DNA of 64,000 bases from Herbaspirillum sp. SJZ106 (GTDB lineage Bacteria > Pseudomonadota > Gammaproteobacteria > Burkholderiales > Burkholderiaceae_D): contig NZ_VFNI01000001.1 of NCBI RefSeq assembly GCF_006715495.1, positions 372,001-436,000 of the forward strand. Direction: 5' to 3'. Positions 54,305-62,372 of this stretch are shown here, one piece after another. The notes beneath the pieces are model-generated. The model was not told the DNA's origin, did no database searches, and saw nothing but the letters and a program-made list of their open reading frames with translations. Both the position numbers and the translations under genes were made by a program. The number at the start of each line of letters is the position of its first letter. Position 1 is the first letter of the stretch.

Positions 54305-55168
54305 GTGATGGGCAGTAAAACATGGGACGATGCTGTCAATAAGTGGCTAGAGGATAAGGCTGACAAGCGGTCGTTGAAGTCCGACCAGTCGAATATTCGT
54401 TGGCTGAACAGGTTCCTTAGTGGGATTCCCCTGCGGGATATTGACCGCGAAGTTGTGGCTTCTTTACGTACGAAAAAAATCGCTAGTGGCGCATCAAACG
54501 CAACTGTCAATCGTATGCTGGCTCTGCTGCGAGCGATTTTGCGCATGGCTGTGATTGAGTGGGAGTGGATGCCGGCGGCTCCTCACGTGCGATTGCTTCG
54601 TGAGCCTGTTCGTCGGGTTCGCTTCTTGTCTCCTAAACAGGCTGTTCGGCTGCTTGCTGAACTTCCTCCCCATTTAGCTGCTATGGCTGCATTTTCACTT
54701 GCGACTGGTCTACGACGCGCCAACGTTACAGGCTTGAGGTGGGAGCAGGTCGATATGAAAAGACGGATAGCGTGGTTCGACGGGGAAGATATGAAGAACG
54801 GCAATCCGCAAACCGTCCCCTTGAATGACGATGCGATGCGCGTGCTGATAGCCCGGCATAGGACGCATCCAGTCTATGTGTTCACCTACAAGGGAAACAA
54901 GATCGTCCAAGCAAGTACAGCGGCTTGGTATAAGGCGTTGGAGCGTGCTGGGATTCAGGATTTTCGATGGCATGATTTACGCCACACTTGGGCGAGCTGG
55001 CATGTGCAAAGTGGTACTCCGCTTCTGGCGTTGCAAGAATTAGGGGGATGGGAGTCGGCTGAAATGGTACGTAGATACGCCCATTTTTCTCAACTTAATC
55101 TTTCTACTTTTGCAGCGAATCTTCCCACGATGATGCGGCCCTCTTGCGTTGAAATGAGCGAAATTTGA
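54305..55168 (+). CDS. tyrosine recombinase (phage integrase)
   Basis: This 287-residue integrase has an N-terminal core-binding domain and a catalytic domain with R137 (ATGLRRAN), H223 and R226 (WHDLRHT), W249 (GGWES) and Y258 (VRRYAH). It should recombine the 42-bp tRNA-Thr att sequences. It starts at GTG 54305 with GGAG eight bases upstream; ATG 54308 is an alternative. It is not next to either att site because cargo separates it from the right end. Confidence 0.93.
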   Translation: MMGSKTWDDAVNKWLEDKADKRSLKSDQSNIRWLNRFLSGIPLRDIDREVVASLRTKKIASGASNATVNRMLALLRAILRMAVIEWEWMPAAPHVRLLREPVRRVRFLSPKQAVRLLAELPPHLAAMAAFSLATGLRRANVTGLRWEQVDMKRRIAWFDGEDMKNGNPQTVPLNDDAMRVLIARHRTHPVYVFTYKGNKIVQASTAAWYKALERAGIQDFRWHDLRHTWASWHVQSGTPLLALQELGGWESAEMVRRYAHFSQLNLSTFAANLPTMMRPSCVEMSEI

Positions 55169-55299
55169 AATTCATCCAGCGACTTTTAGGTGAACATGCA
55201 ATGCCCGCGTACGCGAACCCCAAGGGGGTTCTCCAAGCTCGCTCGATGACTTCACCGCCAGGCTCTCCGCTTGACTCAGTGCGGAAGCGGTCAACTCTC

Positions 55300-55405
55300 G
55301 GAAGCAAAGAAGAACCCTGAAACAGATGTTCCTGGACTTGAGAGAACTGGGAGATGAAGGGCCGTATGACCGGGTGGCTGCCCTCAGCAGGCAATGGGGG
55401 GGCAA
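55300..55405 (+). pseudogene. possible transposase (IS21 IstA-like) N-terminal remnant
   Basis: The translation MFLDLRELGDEGPYDRVAAL and SRQW resembles the short DLRxLGYxGSYxRV motif of IS21-family IstA proteins. No other transposase sequence or terminal repeats were found. If real, it marks the insertion that brought the NEL cargo. The rest of 55169-55507 shows nothing I can support. Confidence 0.3.
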
Positions 55406-55507
55406 ATGGGGTGGGGGGCAAATCTGCGAGCAAATTAACAGTCCGCTCACCGATTGCTCGATCCATGGCATCTTGCAATGTCATGGCGTCCTTCTATTAA
55501 AAACGGA

Positions 55508-55550
55508 ATTTGCGCGAAATGTGAAAGATGGCGGCCATCTTATTTTATAG
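55508..55550 (+). promoter_or_regulatory. shared cargo promoter element, copy 2
   Basis: This 43-bp element matches 49225-49267 at 37 of 43 positions. As in copy 1, ATTTTGATCAAT follows nearer the gene (55592-55603) and then a strong AGGAG ribosome binding site before the ATG at 55645. Confidence 0.6.
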
Positions 55551-55644
55551 AGTAGCGGCCTACCTTCCTCTATTACCCAGTGTGCGGAGGATATTTTGAT
55601 CAATGAAAAAAGGCGCGTGTGGCAACACGACGCCAGGAGAAAAT

Positions 55645-58600
55645 ATGCGTCTCCCCCCCTTTTCGACCCTCCGATATCCAGGTCTGGCACGTACGCCTGA
55701 TCAGGCAACGCCGCCGCTAGAGGAAGCTTCCTCTCCGCAGAGGCCCCTTGCGCAGAATGTACAGGCTGCGCACTCCGTCCCGGTCATCACGTTTGATATG
55801 GAGAGCGTGGAGCCAGGGCCATTCCAGCCAGAAACGTGGCGAAATCTGAGTGATGTTTCCGCTGGGGAGCAGCCTGCTGGGCCCTCGACGTCAGTGCGCC
55901 GTCCGCTACCGCAGGAAATGCCGCCAAGCGTTAGAGATGTCCTGCTAGGAGCGCGACCCTTGATGTCAGCGCAATGTCCATCGTCGTCAGAAACGCGACC
56001 AATCATTAGAGATCCCCACCAAGGCGAGCAGTCTCTTGAAATGAGGGGGCTGAGCGCGGGCAATGCGACGGATGCGATGTTCATGTCTCCTCCGGTAAAA
56101 AGAACCAACGGAAAGCCAGTCATCAGTATTGATTTGCTACGGAGAGTGAGGGACAACCCAGGGTTAATTCAAGGCGGCTTTGGTCCCAATACTCCACTGA
56201 GCGTGCTAGCCAGTTCATCAAGTACGCCACCCCATCCACTCGCAAGAGTTAAAAAACTGATACTTGAATATGCGGGGCGGCGAGGCACTTCTCATCATGA
56301 GTTACGCTGCACCCGCTTACTGGCAGCCATAGCCTGGACCCGCCATCAGTTCACTCAACCGTACGTTCCTGATATTGGGGAAGTGCGTCGGGACCTCAAG
56401 CAGAATTTGATGCGTGCATGCAGAGAAGGCATGGACGTCGAGGCTTTGACCGAAAATCTCCTGGAGCTTTGGCAGGATAATGCGAACGGTGGTAAATCGC
56501 CCGAGTTTTCGCAGGCTCACGTGCAACTCACCAGTGAAGTGCTCGCTATGCTAGGTACTCGAGTGAAGACGAAGAAGTTTCTGGACTCTCTGGTCGAGAG
56601 TTCAACGGCACCGCATGAACAAATTGGCAGTGGCTGCGATGAGTTTTATCGTTATGCCCTATACGCATGGGAGAAAGTCGCGCGGCAGGGCGAAGCAGGT
56701 ATCCGTGAGCAAATAAGGGGTCAAATTCTAAGTATGAGGGACGGGGAACTGTATTTTTCAAAAATGGAGTTGCGTAGCCTGCCACTCCTGCCCGATCACT
56801 GCACCAAGCTCTACGTGGTAGGCTGCAGGTTGGGGCCGTTGCCGCCCTTTTCTGAGCGACTCACCAGATTTGCCCTAGTGGGCAACCAACTGTCTGAAAT
56901 ACCTACCTTGCCTGCGAGCCTCAAAGAATGTACCTTAAATGGCAACCAATTGGCTGTGTTGCCGGATTTGCCCGCGAGCACGAGGATGCTTGGCATGATG
57001 CTAGCAATCTCCCGTGAGTTTAATTATCTGGTCAGCGAATTCATAGCGTTTCCGGCCTTGCCTCCGAACCTCGAGCACCTTGAGATACATTGCACCCCGC
57101 TAACTGGGTTGCCGCTCTTGCCCGCAAGTCTCCGTAAGCTTTTTATAAATATAAAGGGTGATGAGTTGACGGCGTTGACGACGTTGCCCGCAAACCTCGA
57201 GGTCCTTACGATACATGGTGAGCAGCTAACGTTACCGACATTGCCCGAGAGCATTGGGTTCCTTGAGATAAATTGCGAGCGGCTAACTGGGTTGTCGCTC
57301 TTGCCCGCGAGTCTCAGTAAGCTTGATATACGGGGTGGCGAATTGACGACGTTGCCGCCGTTGCCCGTGAGCCTTGAGGTCCTTAAGATACATTTCAACC
57401 CGCTAACTGAGTTGCCGCCCTTGCCCGTGAGTCTCCGTAAGCTTGATATACAGAATGGCGAGTTGACGACGTTGCCGCCCTTGCCTGCTGGCCTCCACAC
57501 GCTTCGTCTACGGGACTGTAGGTTGACGACGTTGCCGCCCTTGCCTGCGGGCCTCTACACGCTTTGTGTAGACGACTGCGACTTGACAGCGTTGCCGCTC
57601 TTGCCTGCGGGCCTCTACGAGCTTAATGTACGGGACTGCGAGTTGACGACGTTGCCGCCCTTGCCTGCTGGCCTCCACACGCTTCGTCTACGGGACTGTA
57701 GGTTGACGACGTTGCCGCCCTTGCCTGCGGGCCTCTACACGCTTTGTGTAGACGACTGCGACTTGACAGCGTTGCCGCTCTTGCCTGCGGGCCTCTACGA
57801 GCTTAATGTACGGGACTGCGAGTTGATGTTGTTGCCGCCCTTGTTGCCTGGGAGCCTCCGATTTATTTCCCTTCAAAACAACCGACTAACTTCCTTGCCG
57901 GAAAGTGTTTTCTCTCTGCCGCCAGAGTGCTCGGTGAATATTGAAGGCAATTCAATATCGGAGACGGTTCTGCAGCGGATGATGGAGATTACATCCGCAC
58001 CAGGGTACAACGGCCCTCAAATCAGGTTTTCCATGGACTTGGACTCGGACAATGACTTGTCTATGGACTCCGGCGATGAGGGTTTTCAGGCGCGGGCTCT
58101 TCACGAGGCGGTTGCGGACTGGTTCAATAGCAGTGACCAGGTTCAGGAAGAAGAATGGCGAAAGCTCGGCACTGAACCTGGGGCAGAGGCGTTTTCACGG
58201 TTTTTGGATCGACTAGGACAATCCGTTAACTTCAAGGACAATCCTGAGGGCAAGGCTGCAGTTGCCAAGCGGCTATCCAAAGTCGCAGGAGATAGTAAGC
58301 TTCGAGCGCTTACCTTTGAGATTACCAAGGGATCGACCGCATCTTGTGAAGACCGGGTTGCGCTGGTTTATAACAGCCTAACGAATCTCTTTGATGCGCA
58401 CGATGTCAGTGGCGGTGCGTATGACGGCAGGCTTGATGCGCTCGCCAAACTTGGACGTAGCGCATTTCGCGTGGATGCACTGGAGAAGATCTCTCGAAGG
58501 AAGGCTCAATCGTTGCGGTTGGTGGACGAAATTGAAGTCTACTTGGCTTATCGGGTCCAATTGCGTGAGCGGTTGGGCTTGCACACCGGTCTTGCAAAAA

Positions 58601-59019
58601 TGAAATTCTTCCGTGTGTCGGGTGTTGGACAGAAGGACCTGGATGATGCTGTTACTGAGGTTCAAATGCGAGAGCAGGCCGAGTTCCCCCAGTACTTCCT
58701 CGTCGAATGGGCGCCTTGGGAGGCAATGCTGACCCGGCTCGACGCCAATTGGCGTGAGCGAGAGAATGCGATGTTGACGGATATGCTGCCGAACTTCGAG
58801 CAAGAAGTGAATATGAAATTGGCGGAGAGCGGTTTTTCCGAGGAGGATAACGATGCACGGATTCAACTAGGGGCCGCGGTGATGAAGGAGCATCAACTAA
58901 AGGCCCGCGTCCAAATCTCAAGAGGGGTGTTGGGCGCACGCGGAGAGGAGGCGTTCCTTGACGGGATTATAGGAACGAGTCGTTCAAGTGATGTGAGTAA
59001 TGCTGATGGCCCCGGATGA
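55645..59019 (+). CDS. leucine-rich-repeat NEL-family E3 ubiquitin ligase, effector-like
   Basis: This 1124-residue protein starts at ATG 55645 behind CCAGGAG. Residues 1-150 are Pro/Ser-rich and contain a partial copy of the repeat unit (ISIDLLRRVRDNPGLIQ) seen in the other cargo protein. A helical region follows, then about 18 leucine-rich repeats of the IpaH type (LTTLPPLPAGLHTLRLRDC; about 375-750). The C-terminus matches the NEL E3 ligase domain: catalytic C901 in CEDRVALVYNSL (C-x-D), then VDEIEVYLAY, FRVSGVGQKDL and WAPWEAML. NEL proteins are type III effectors that ubiquitinate host proteins. No type III genes are in this window. A terminator follows directly. Confidence 0.93.
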   Translation: MRLPPFSTLRYPGLARTPDQATPPLEEASSPQRPLAQNVQAAHSVPVITFDMESVEPGPFQPETWRNLSDVSAGEQPAGPSTSVRRPLPQEMPPSVRDVLLGARPLMSAQCPSSSETRPIIRDPHQGEQSLEMRGLSAGNATDAMFMSPPVKRTNGKPVISIDLLRRVRDNPGLIQGGFGPNTPLSVLASSSSTPPHPLARVKKLILEYAGRRGTSHHELRCTRLLAAIAWTRHQFTQPYVPDIGEVRRDLKQNLMRACREGMDVEALTENLLELWQDNANGGKSPEFSQAHVQLTSEVLAMLGTRVKTKKFLDSLVESSTAPHEQIGSGCDEFYRYALYAWEKVARQGEAGIREQIRGQILSMRDGELYFSKMELRSLPLLPDHCTKLYVVGCRLGPLPPFSERLTRFALVGNQLSEIPTLPASLKECTLNGNQLAVLPDLPASTRMLGMMLAISREFNYLVSEFIAFPALPPNLEHLEIHCTPLTGLPLLPASLRKLFINIKGDELTALTTLPANLEVLTIHGEQLTLPTLPESIGFLEINCERLTGLSLLPASLSKLDIRGGELTTLPPLPVSLEVLKIHFNPLTELPPLPVSLRKLDIQNGELTTLPPLPAGLHTLRLRDCRLTTLPPLPAGLYTLCVDDCDLTALPLLPAGLYELNVRDCELTTLPPLPAGLHTLRLRDCRLTTLPPLPAGLYTLCVDDCDLTALPLLPAGLYELNVRDCELMLLPPLLPGSLRFISLQNNRLTSLPESVFSLPPECSVNIEGNSISETVLQRMMEITSAPGYNGPQIRFSMDLDSDNDLSMDSGDEGFQARALHEAVADWFNSSDQVQEEEWRKLGTEPGAEAFSRFLDRLGQSVNFKDNPEGKAAVAKRLSKVAGDSKLRALTFEITKGSTASCEDRVALVYNSLTNLFDAHDVSGGAYDGRLDALAKLGRSAFRVDALEKISRRKAQSLRLVDEIEVYLAYRVQLRERLGLHTGLAKMKFFRVSGVGQKDLDDAVTEVQMREQAEFPQYFLVEWAPWEAMLTRLDANWRERENAMLTDMLPNFEQEVNMKLAESGFSEEDNDARIQLGAAVMKEHQLKARVQISRGVLGARGEEAFLDGIIGTSRSSDVSNADGPG
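57481..57840 (+). repeat. 180-bp tandem duplication inside the LRR region
   Basis: Bases 57481-57660 and 57661-57840 are identical except for a few changes near 57827-57830. Each unit encodes three 20-residue leucine-rich repeats, so the frame is kept. Confidence 0.95.
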
Positions 59020-59036
59020 TTTGCCCCAGATGTGAA

Positions 59037-59063
59037 AAAGCCCGCTTGCGCGGGCTTTTTTAT
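59037..59063 (+). terminator. terminator after the NEL gene
   Basis: AAGCCCGC and GCGGGCTT form a stem with a short TTGC loop followed by TTTTT, just after the stop codon. Confidence 0.9.
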
Positions 59064-59123
59064 TGAAATTTAGTTTTCCGTAATTGTCTGAGACGTTGCC
59101 GGACTTTGCTGAAGCGCGAAACT

Positions 59124-59165
59124 TGATTACGAATCAGTTGCTCTACCAACTGAGCTACATCAGCG
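59124..59165. repeat. prophage att direct repeat, right (orphan tRNA-Thr 5' half)
   Basis: This 42-bp copy of the left repeat is the chromosome's original tRNA-Thr 5' half, cut at the anticodon loop. Sequence beyond it (toward 59100) no longer matches a tRNA. A promoter-like TTGGCG-N16-TAGAAT lies upstream on the minus strand, now driving only the fragment. No gene is visible in 59166-59432. Confidence 0.92.
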
Positions 59166-59432
59166 CAAGGGCGGTATTCTATCAAAAACTTCGGTTTCGC
59201 CAATACTTCCTCTGCATCTATCGCCAATTCGGTGGCGCAAATCCATGGAATGGCCTCGCATGCGCGTCAAAACCGGGGAATTCCGGCGATACGGGCGGGG
59301 GGATTGGCCATGTAGTCCTGCGCCTGCAAGGCGCGTCCCCATTTCTGACAGCAGGATCAGCGGCCGGAGGATGGCCCGGGCATCGCTTGCTTTCTATGAT
59401 GAAGCATCGGAGTGCAGATTAGGGAGATTGTC

Positions 59433-59759
59433 ATGCCGCAGACCACATGGAGCAATAAACGTGAACGCCAGTATCAGCACATCAAGTCCAGCGTATTGAA
59501 GCGCGAGGGCAATGAAGAGCGGGCGGAAGAGATTGCGGCGCGCACCGTCAATAAGGAGCGTGCGCAACATGGTGAGGCCAGGCAAGCCAGCAGGACGTCG
59601 ACGCAAGACCTGGCGCCATCCCGGCGAGGCGGATTGCGCTCGCACAAGGGGGCTGGCGGCCGCACTTACCGCCAACTTTATGCCGAGGCAGCCCGCGCCA
59701 ATATCAAGGGGCGTTCGGCGATGAACAAGGCGGAACTGGAGAGGGCGCTGAGGCGCTGA
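59433..59759 (+). CDS. small basic protein, plasmid-stabilisation-like
   Basis: This 108-residue, highly charged protein has AGGGAG before its ATG. It contains WSNKRERQYQHIKSSVLKRE, NKERAQHGEARQ and a C-terminal GRSAMNKAELERALRR that resembles the Rho/SAP-like nucleic-acid-binding motif. Similar proteins are often annotated as plasmid stabilisation proteins; the actual role is unknown. Confidence 0.75.
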   Translation: MPQTTWSNKRERQYQHIKSSVLKREGNEERAEEIAARTVNKERAQHGEARQASRTSTQDLAPSRRGGLRSHKGAGGRTYRQLYAEAARANIKGRSAMNKAELERALRR

Positions 59760-59839
59760 TGGCGACCGCGGCATGAAAACGGATGGAGGATGCCCGGTTT
59801 GGGCGGTGTCGCCCCTGTTGACTGAAACCATGCCGATGC

Positions 59840-59872
59840 AAAAAAACGCCCCCGGCAATATACCGGGGGCGT
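59840..59872 (-). terminator. terminator of the binding-protein gene
   Basis: On the minus strand ACGCCCCCGG and CCGGGGGCGT form a 10-bp stem with a seven-base loop followed by TTTTTT. Confidence 0.9.
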
Positions 59873-59948
59873 TCTCATTGTTGCTGTGCGCCTTGCAATC
59901 AGGCCGGCTTGCCCGGTTCCCCGAAAGGTTGCGGGCAAGGTATGGCGA

Positions 59949-61091
59949 TTACTTGGTCACCGCCAGCAAGGTGCGTTGGCCGCCCTTGTAGGTGTACAGG
60001 GTCAGCGAACCGTCCTTGATGTCGCCCTTGGCGTCGAAGGCGATGGTGCCGGTCACGCCCTTGTGGTTGGCCTTGGCCAGTTCCGGCAGGTATTTCTTGG
60101 GATCGGCCGAGCCGGCCTTGGCCATGGCGTCAGCCACGGTCATGGTGGCGTCGTAGGCGTAGGCGGCGTTGTAGACCACGTCGATGCCGAACTTCTTCTT
60201 GTAGGCAGCGCGGAAGTCGTCCATGCCCTTCTTGCCGGCCTCGTCGACGCCGCCGGCTTCAGCGCAGACCACCTGGTCGTCGCCCAGGCCGTCACCGGCC
60301 AGGCCCGGCAGGGAGCCGGTACAGATGCCGTCGCCGCCCATGAACTTGGCGGTGATGCCCAGTTGCTTCATCTGGCGCAGCATCGGGCCGCCGACCGCGT
60401 CCATGCCGCCGAAGAACACGACTTCAGGCTTCTTGGACTTGATCGAGGTCAGGATGGCGTTGAAGTCGGTCGCCTTGTCGTTGGTGAACTGCTTGCCGAC
60501 GATGGTGCCGCCGGCGGCTTGCGCGCCCTTGGCGAATTCTTCAGCCACGCCCTGGCCGTAGGCGGTGCGGTCGTCGATCACGGCGATCTGCTTGGTGCCC
60601 AGCTTCTGCACCGCATACTTGCCCAGCGCGGCGCCCAGTTGCGCATCGTTGGCCACCACGCGGAAGGCGGTCTTGAAGCCTTGTTGCGTGTACTTGGGGT
60701 TGGTGGCCGAAGGCGAAACCTGCGGGATGCCGGCGTCGCTGTAGATCTTGGAGGCGGGGATGGTGGTGCCCGAGTTCAGGTGGCCGATCACGGCGGCGAC
60801 CTTCTGGTCGACCAGCTTGGTGGCGACGGCGGTGGCTTGCTTCGGATCGGAGGCGTCATCTTCGCCGATCAGTTCGAACTTGACCTTCTTGCCGCCGATG
60901 GTGAAACCCTTGGCGTTCAATTCATCCACGGCCATGCGGGCGCCGTTTTCATTGTCCTTGCCCATGTGGGCGTTGGGGCCGGAGAGCGGACCGACGTGCG
61001 CGATCTTGACGACTTCCTGGGAATAGGCTGCACCAGCGAAGGCCAGTCCGATAGCTGCGGTTAATGGAATAATTGCGCTCTTGAGTTTCAT
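59949..61091 (-). CDS. branched-chain amino acid-type periplasmic binding protein
   Basis: This 380-residue precursor has a Sec signal peptide (cleaved near AYS-Q) and the classic LivJ/LivK features: VKIAHVGPLSGPNAHMGKDN, GHLNSGTTIPAS, DDRTAYGQG and YDATM. It should bind leucine, isoleucine, valine or similar amino acids. AGAGGA precedes the ATG at 61091. No permease genes adjoin it, so it may serve a transporter encoded elsewhere. It is divergent from an Lrp/AsnC regulator that could control it. Confidence 0.92.
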   Translation of the reverse strand: MKLKSAIIPLTAAIGLAFAGAAYSQEVVKIAHVGPLSGPNAHMGKDNENGARMAVDELNAKGFTIGGKKVKFELIGEDDASDPKQATAVATKLVDQKVAAVIGHLNSGTTIPASKIYSDAGIPQVSPSATNPKYTQQGFKTAFRVVANDAQLGAALGKYAVQKLGTKQIAVIDDRTAYGQGVAEEFAKGAQAAGGTIVGKQFTNDKATDFNAILTSIKSKKPEVVFFGGMDAVGGPMLRQMKQLGITAKFMGGDGICTGSLPGLAGDGLGDDQVVCAEAGGVDEAGKKGMDDFRAAYKKKFGIDVVYNAAYAYDATMTVADAMAKAGSADPKKYLPELAKANHKGVTGTIAFDAKGDIKDGSLTLYTYKGGQRTLLAVTK

Positions 61092-61295
61092 AAAATTCCT
61101 CTGTAGATTGAATTGACCATTTTTGATGTTTTGTCTCACTACTCAAGCTTTATCCAGATCCTTGTTGCGGGGATTGGGCGGCCCGCTTTTGCTTTCGTCC
61201 CCGACTTTCTGAATAATGCAGACGGTACAACATAAGATTCGGCTTCGCCAAGTTTTTTTTAGCGGCTCGCCTAAAAATTTCCATATCATTTGCCC

Positions 61296-61808
61296 ATGCC
61301 CGCCAAACACCATACGCTCGACAAGGTTGATCGCAAGCTGCTCAACATGCTGCAGAAAGACAATCAGATCTCGACTCGCGTGTTGGCCGAGAAACTGCAT
61401 ATTTCCCAGCCGACCTGCTTGCGCCGTATCCGGGAGCTGCGGGAGGCGGGGATCATCAGCGCCGAGGTGGCGATGGTCGACCCTTTCGCCCTGGGCTACG
61501 GCATGCTGGCCTTCCTGGAGATTTCGCTGAATAACCAGTCCGACCAGCACATGCAGGACTTCGAGCAACGCATGGCCAAGGAGGCCGAGGTCATGCAGTG
61601 CTACTTCGTCTCGGGCGAATACGACTATTTCCTGGCGGTGCATGTCATCGATATGGATGCCTATTACCAGTTCGTGCGGCGCGTCATTTCCGGCTCCGGC
61701 AATGTGCGCCATTTCCAGTCGCGCTTCCCGATGAAGCGCGCCAAGTTCACGACGCGTATCGCCTTCGATGAAAAGGCGGCCGAAGTACTGGTGCGCGTAC
61801 CGGGCTGA
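61296..61808 (+). CDS. Lrp/AsnC-family transcriptional regulator
   Basis: This 170-residue regulator has an N-terminal helix-turn-helix (LDKVDRKLLNMLQKDNQIS, ISQPTCLRRIRELREAGII) and a C-terminal RAM domain (GEYDYFLAVHV). Lrp-type proteins sense amino acids, which fits the divergent Leu/Ile/Val-type binding protein. The ATG at 61296 is chosen over the upstream TTG. The 564-base gap after it (61809-62372) contains only short, low-quality frames and no feature I can support. Confidence 0.92.
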   Translation: MPAKHHTLDKVDRKLLNMLQKDNQISTRVLAEKLHISQPTCLRRIRELREAGIISAEVAMVDPFALGYGMLAFLEISLNNQSDQHMQDFEQRMAKEAEVMQCYFVSGEYDYFLAVHVIDMDAYYQFVRRVISGSGNVRHFQSRFPMKRAKFTTRIAFDEKAAEVLVRVPG

Positions 61809-62372
61809 GCCGCCGTCGTGGCCGGTAGCCCGGCCCAATACGCGCGAACCTTGTTTAGCAGTTTTCATGCCTGCGTGGAGCAGGCCTTTACTGCCTGCTT
61901 GCCCGCTGGAGTGATCATCATTTGAGCGGCCATGGCCGTCATGGCCGCCGTATGGCCGAGGATGCGGGCGCCAGAGCGCCGCGCCGGTTGCCCCGGTACG
62001 ATGCGCCGTTGCGGCCGACAAGCCTCCTGTGTTATTTTCGAGGCATCCGATGGCGTTGCCGGGCGACTGTTCTGCCCGGCATTGTCATTCAGGCCATACG
62101 CACCAAGAGCGGACGCAGATCAGCAGAACCAGTCGCCAGCCGCGCCGGCATCAGCCGAACCATCCAGCATCATCCACCTTGTGCGGCGCAACAGCCGTAT
62201 CCCAAGCCGCGTCAGGAGCCGAGCTCCGGATGCAGAGGGAGTGTTGCCCATGCAGCAAGCGGAAATGCGGGGCGCCGGCGCCTGATGGTGCAGCGCCGCT
62301 GCAAAGTGGCGCATGTCCGGACCGCGACAAATTTGGCAACCCTTACCTGAAACCGAAAGGAAACCCCGCACG

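Noticed and set aside
49225..55550. PIP box, hrpII box or HrpL box upstream of the two cargo genes
   Set aside because: I looked for TTCGC-N15-TTCGC, TTCG-N16-TTCG and GGAAC-N15/16-CCAC patterns and found none in the shared promoter element.
57481..57840. CRISPR-like array
   Set aside because: The regular repeats here and elsewhere in the cargo genes are in-frame protein repeats with no spacer pattern; no CRISPR array or cas gene was seen in the window.
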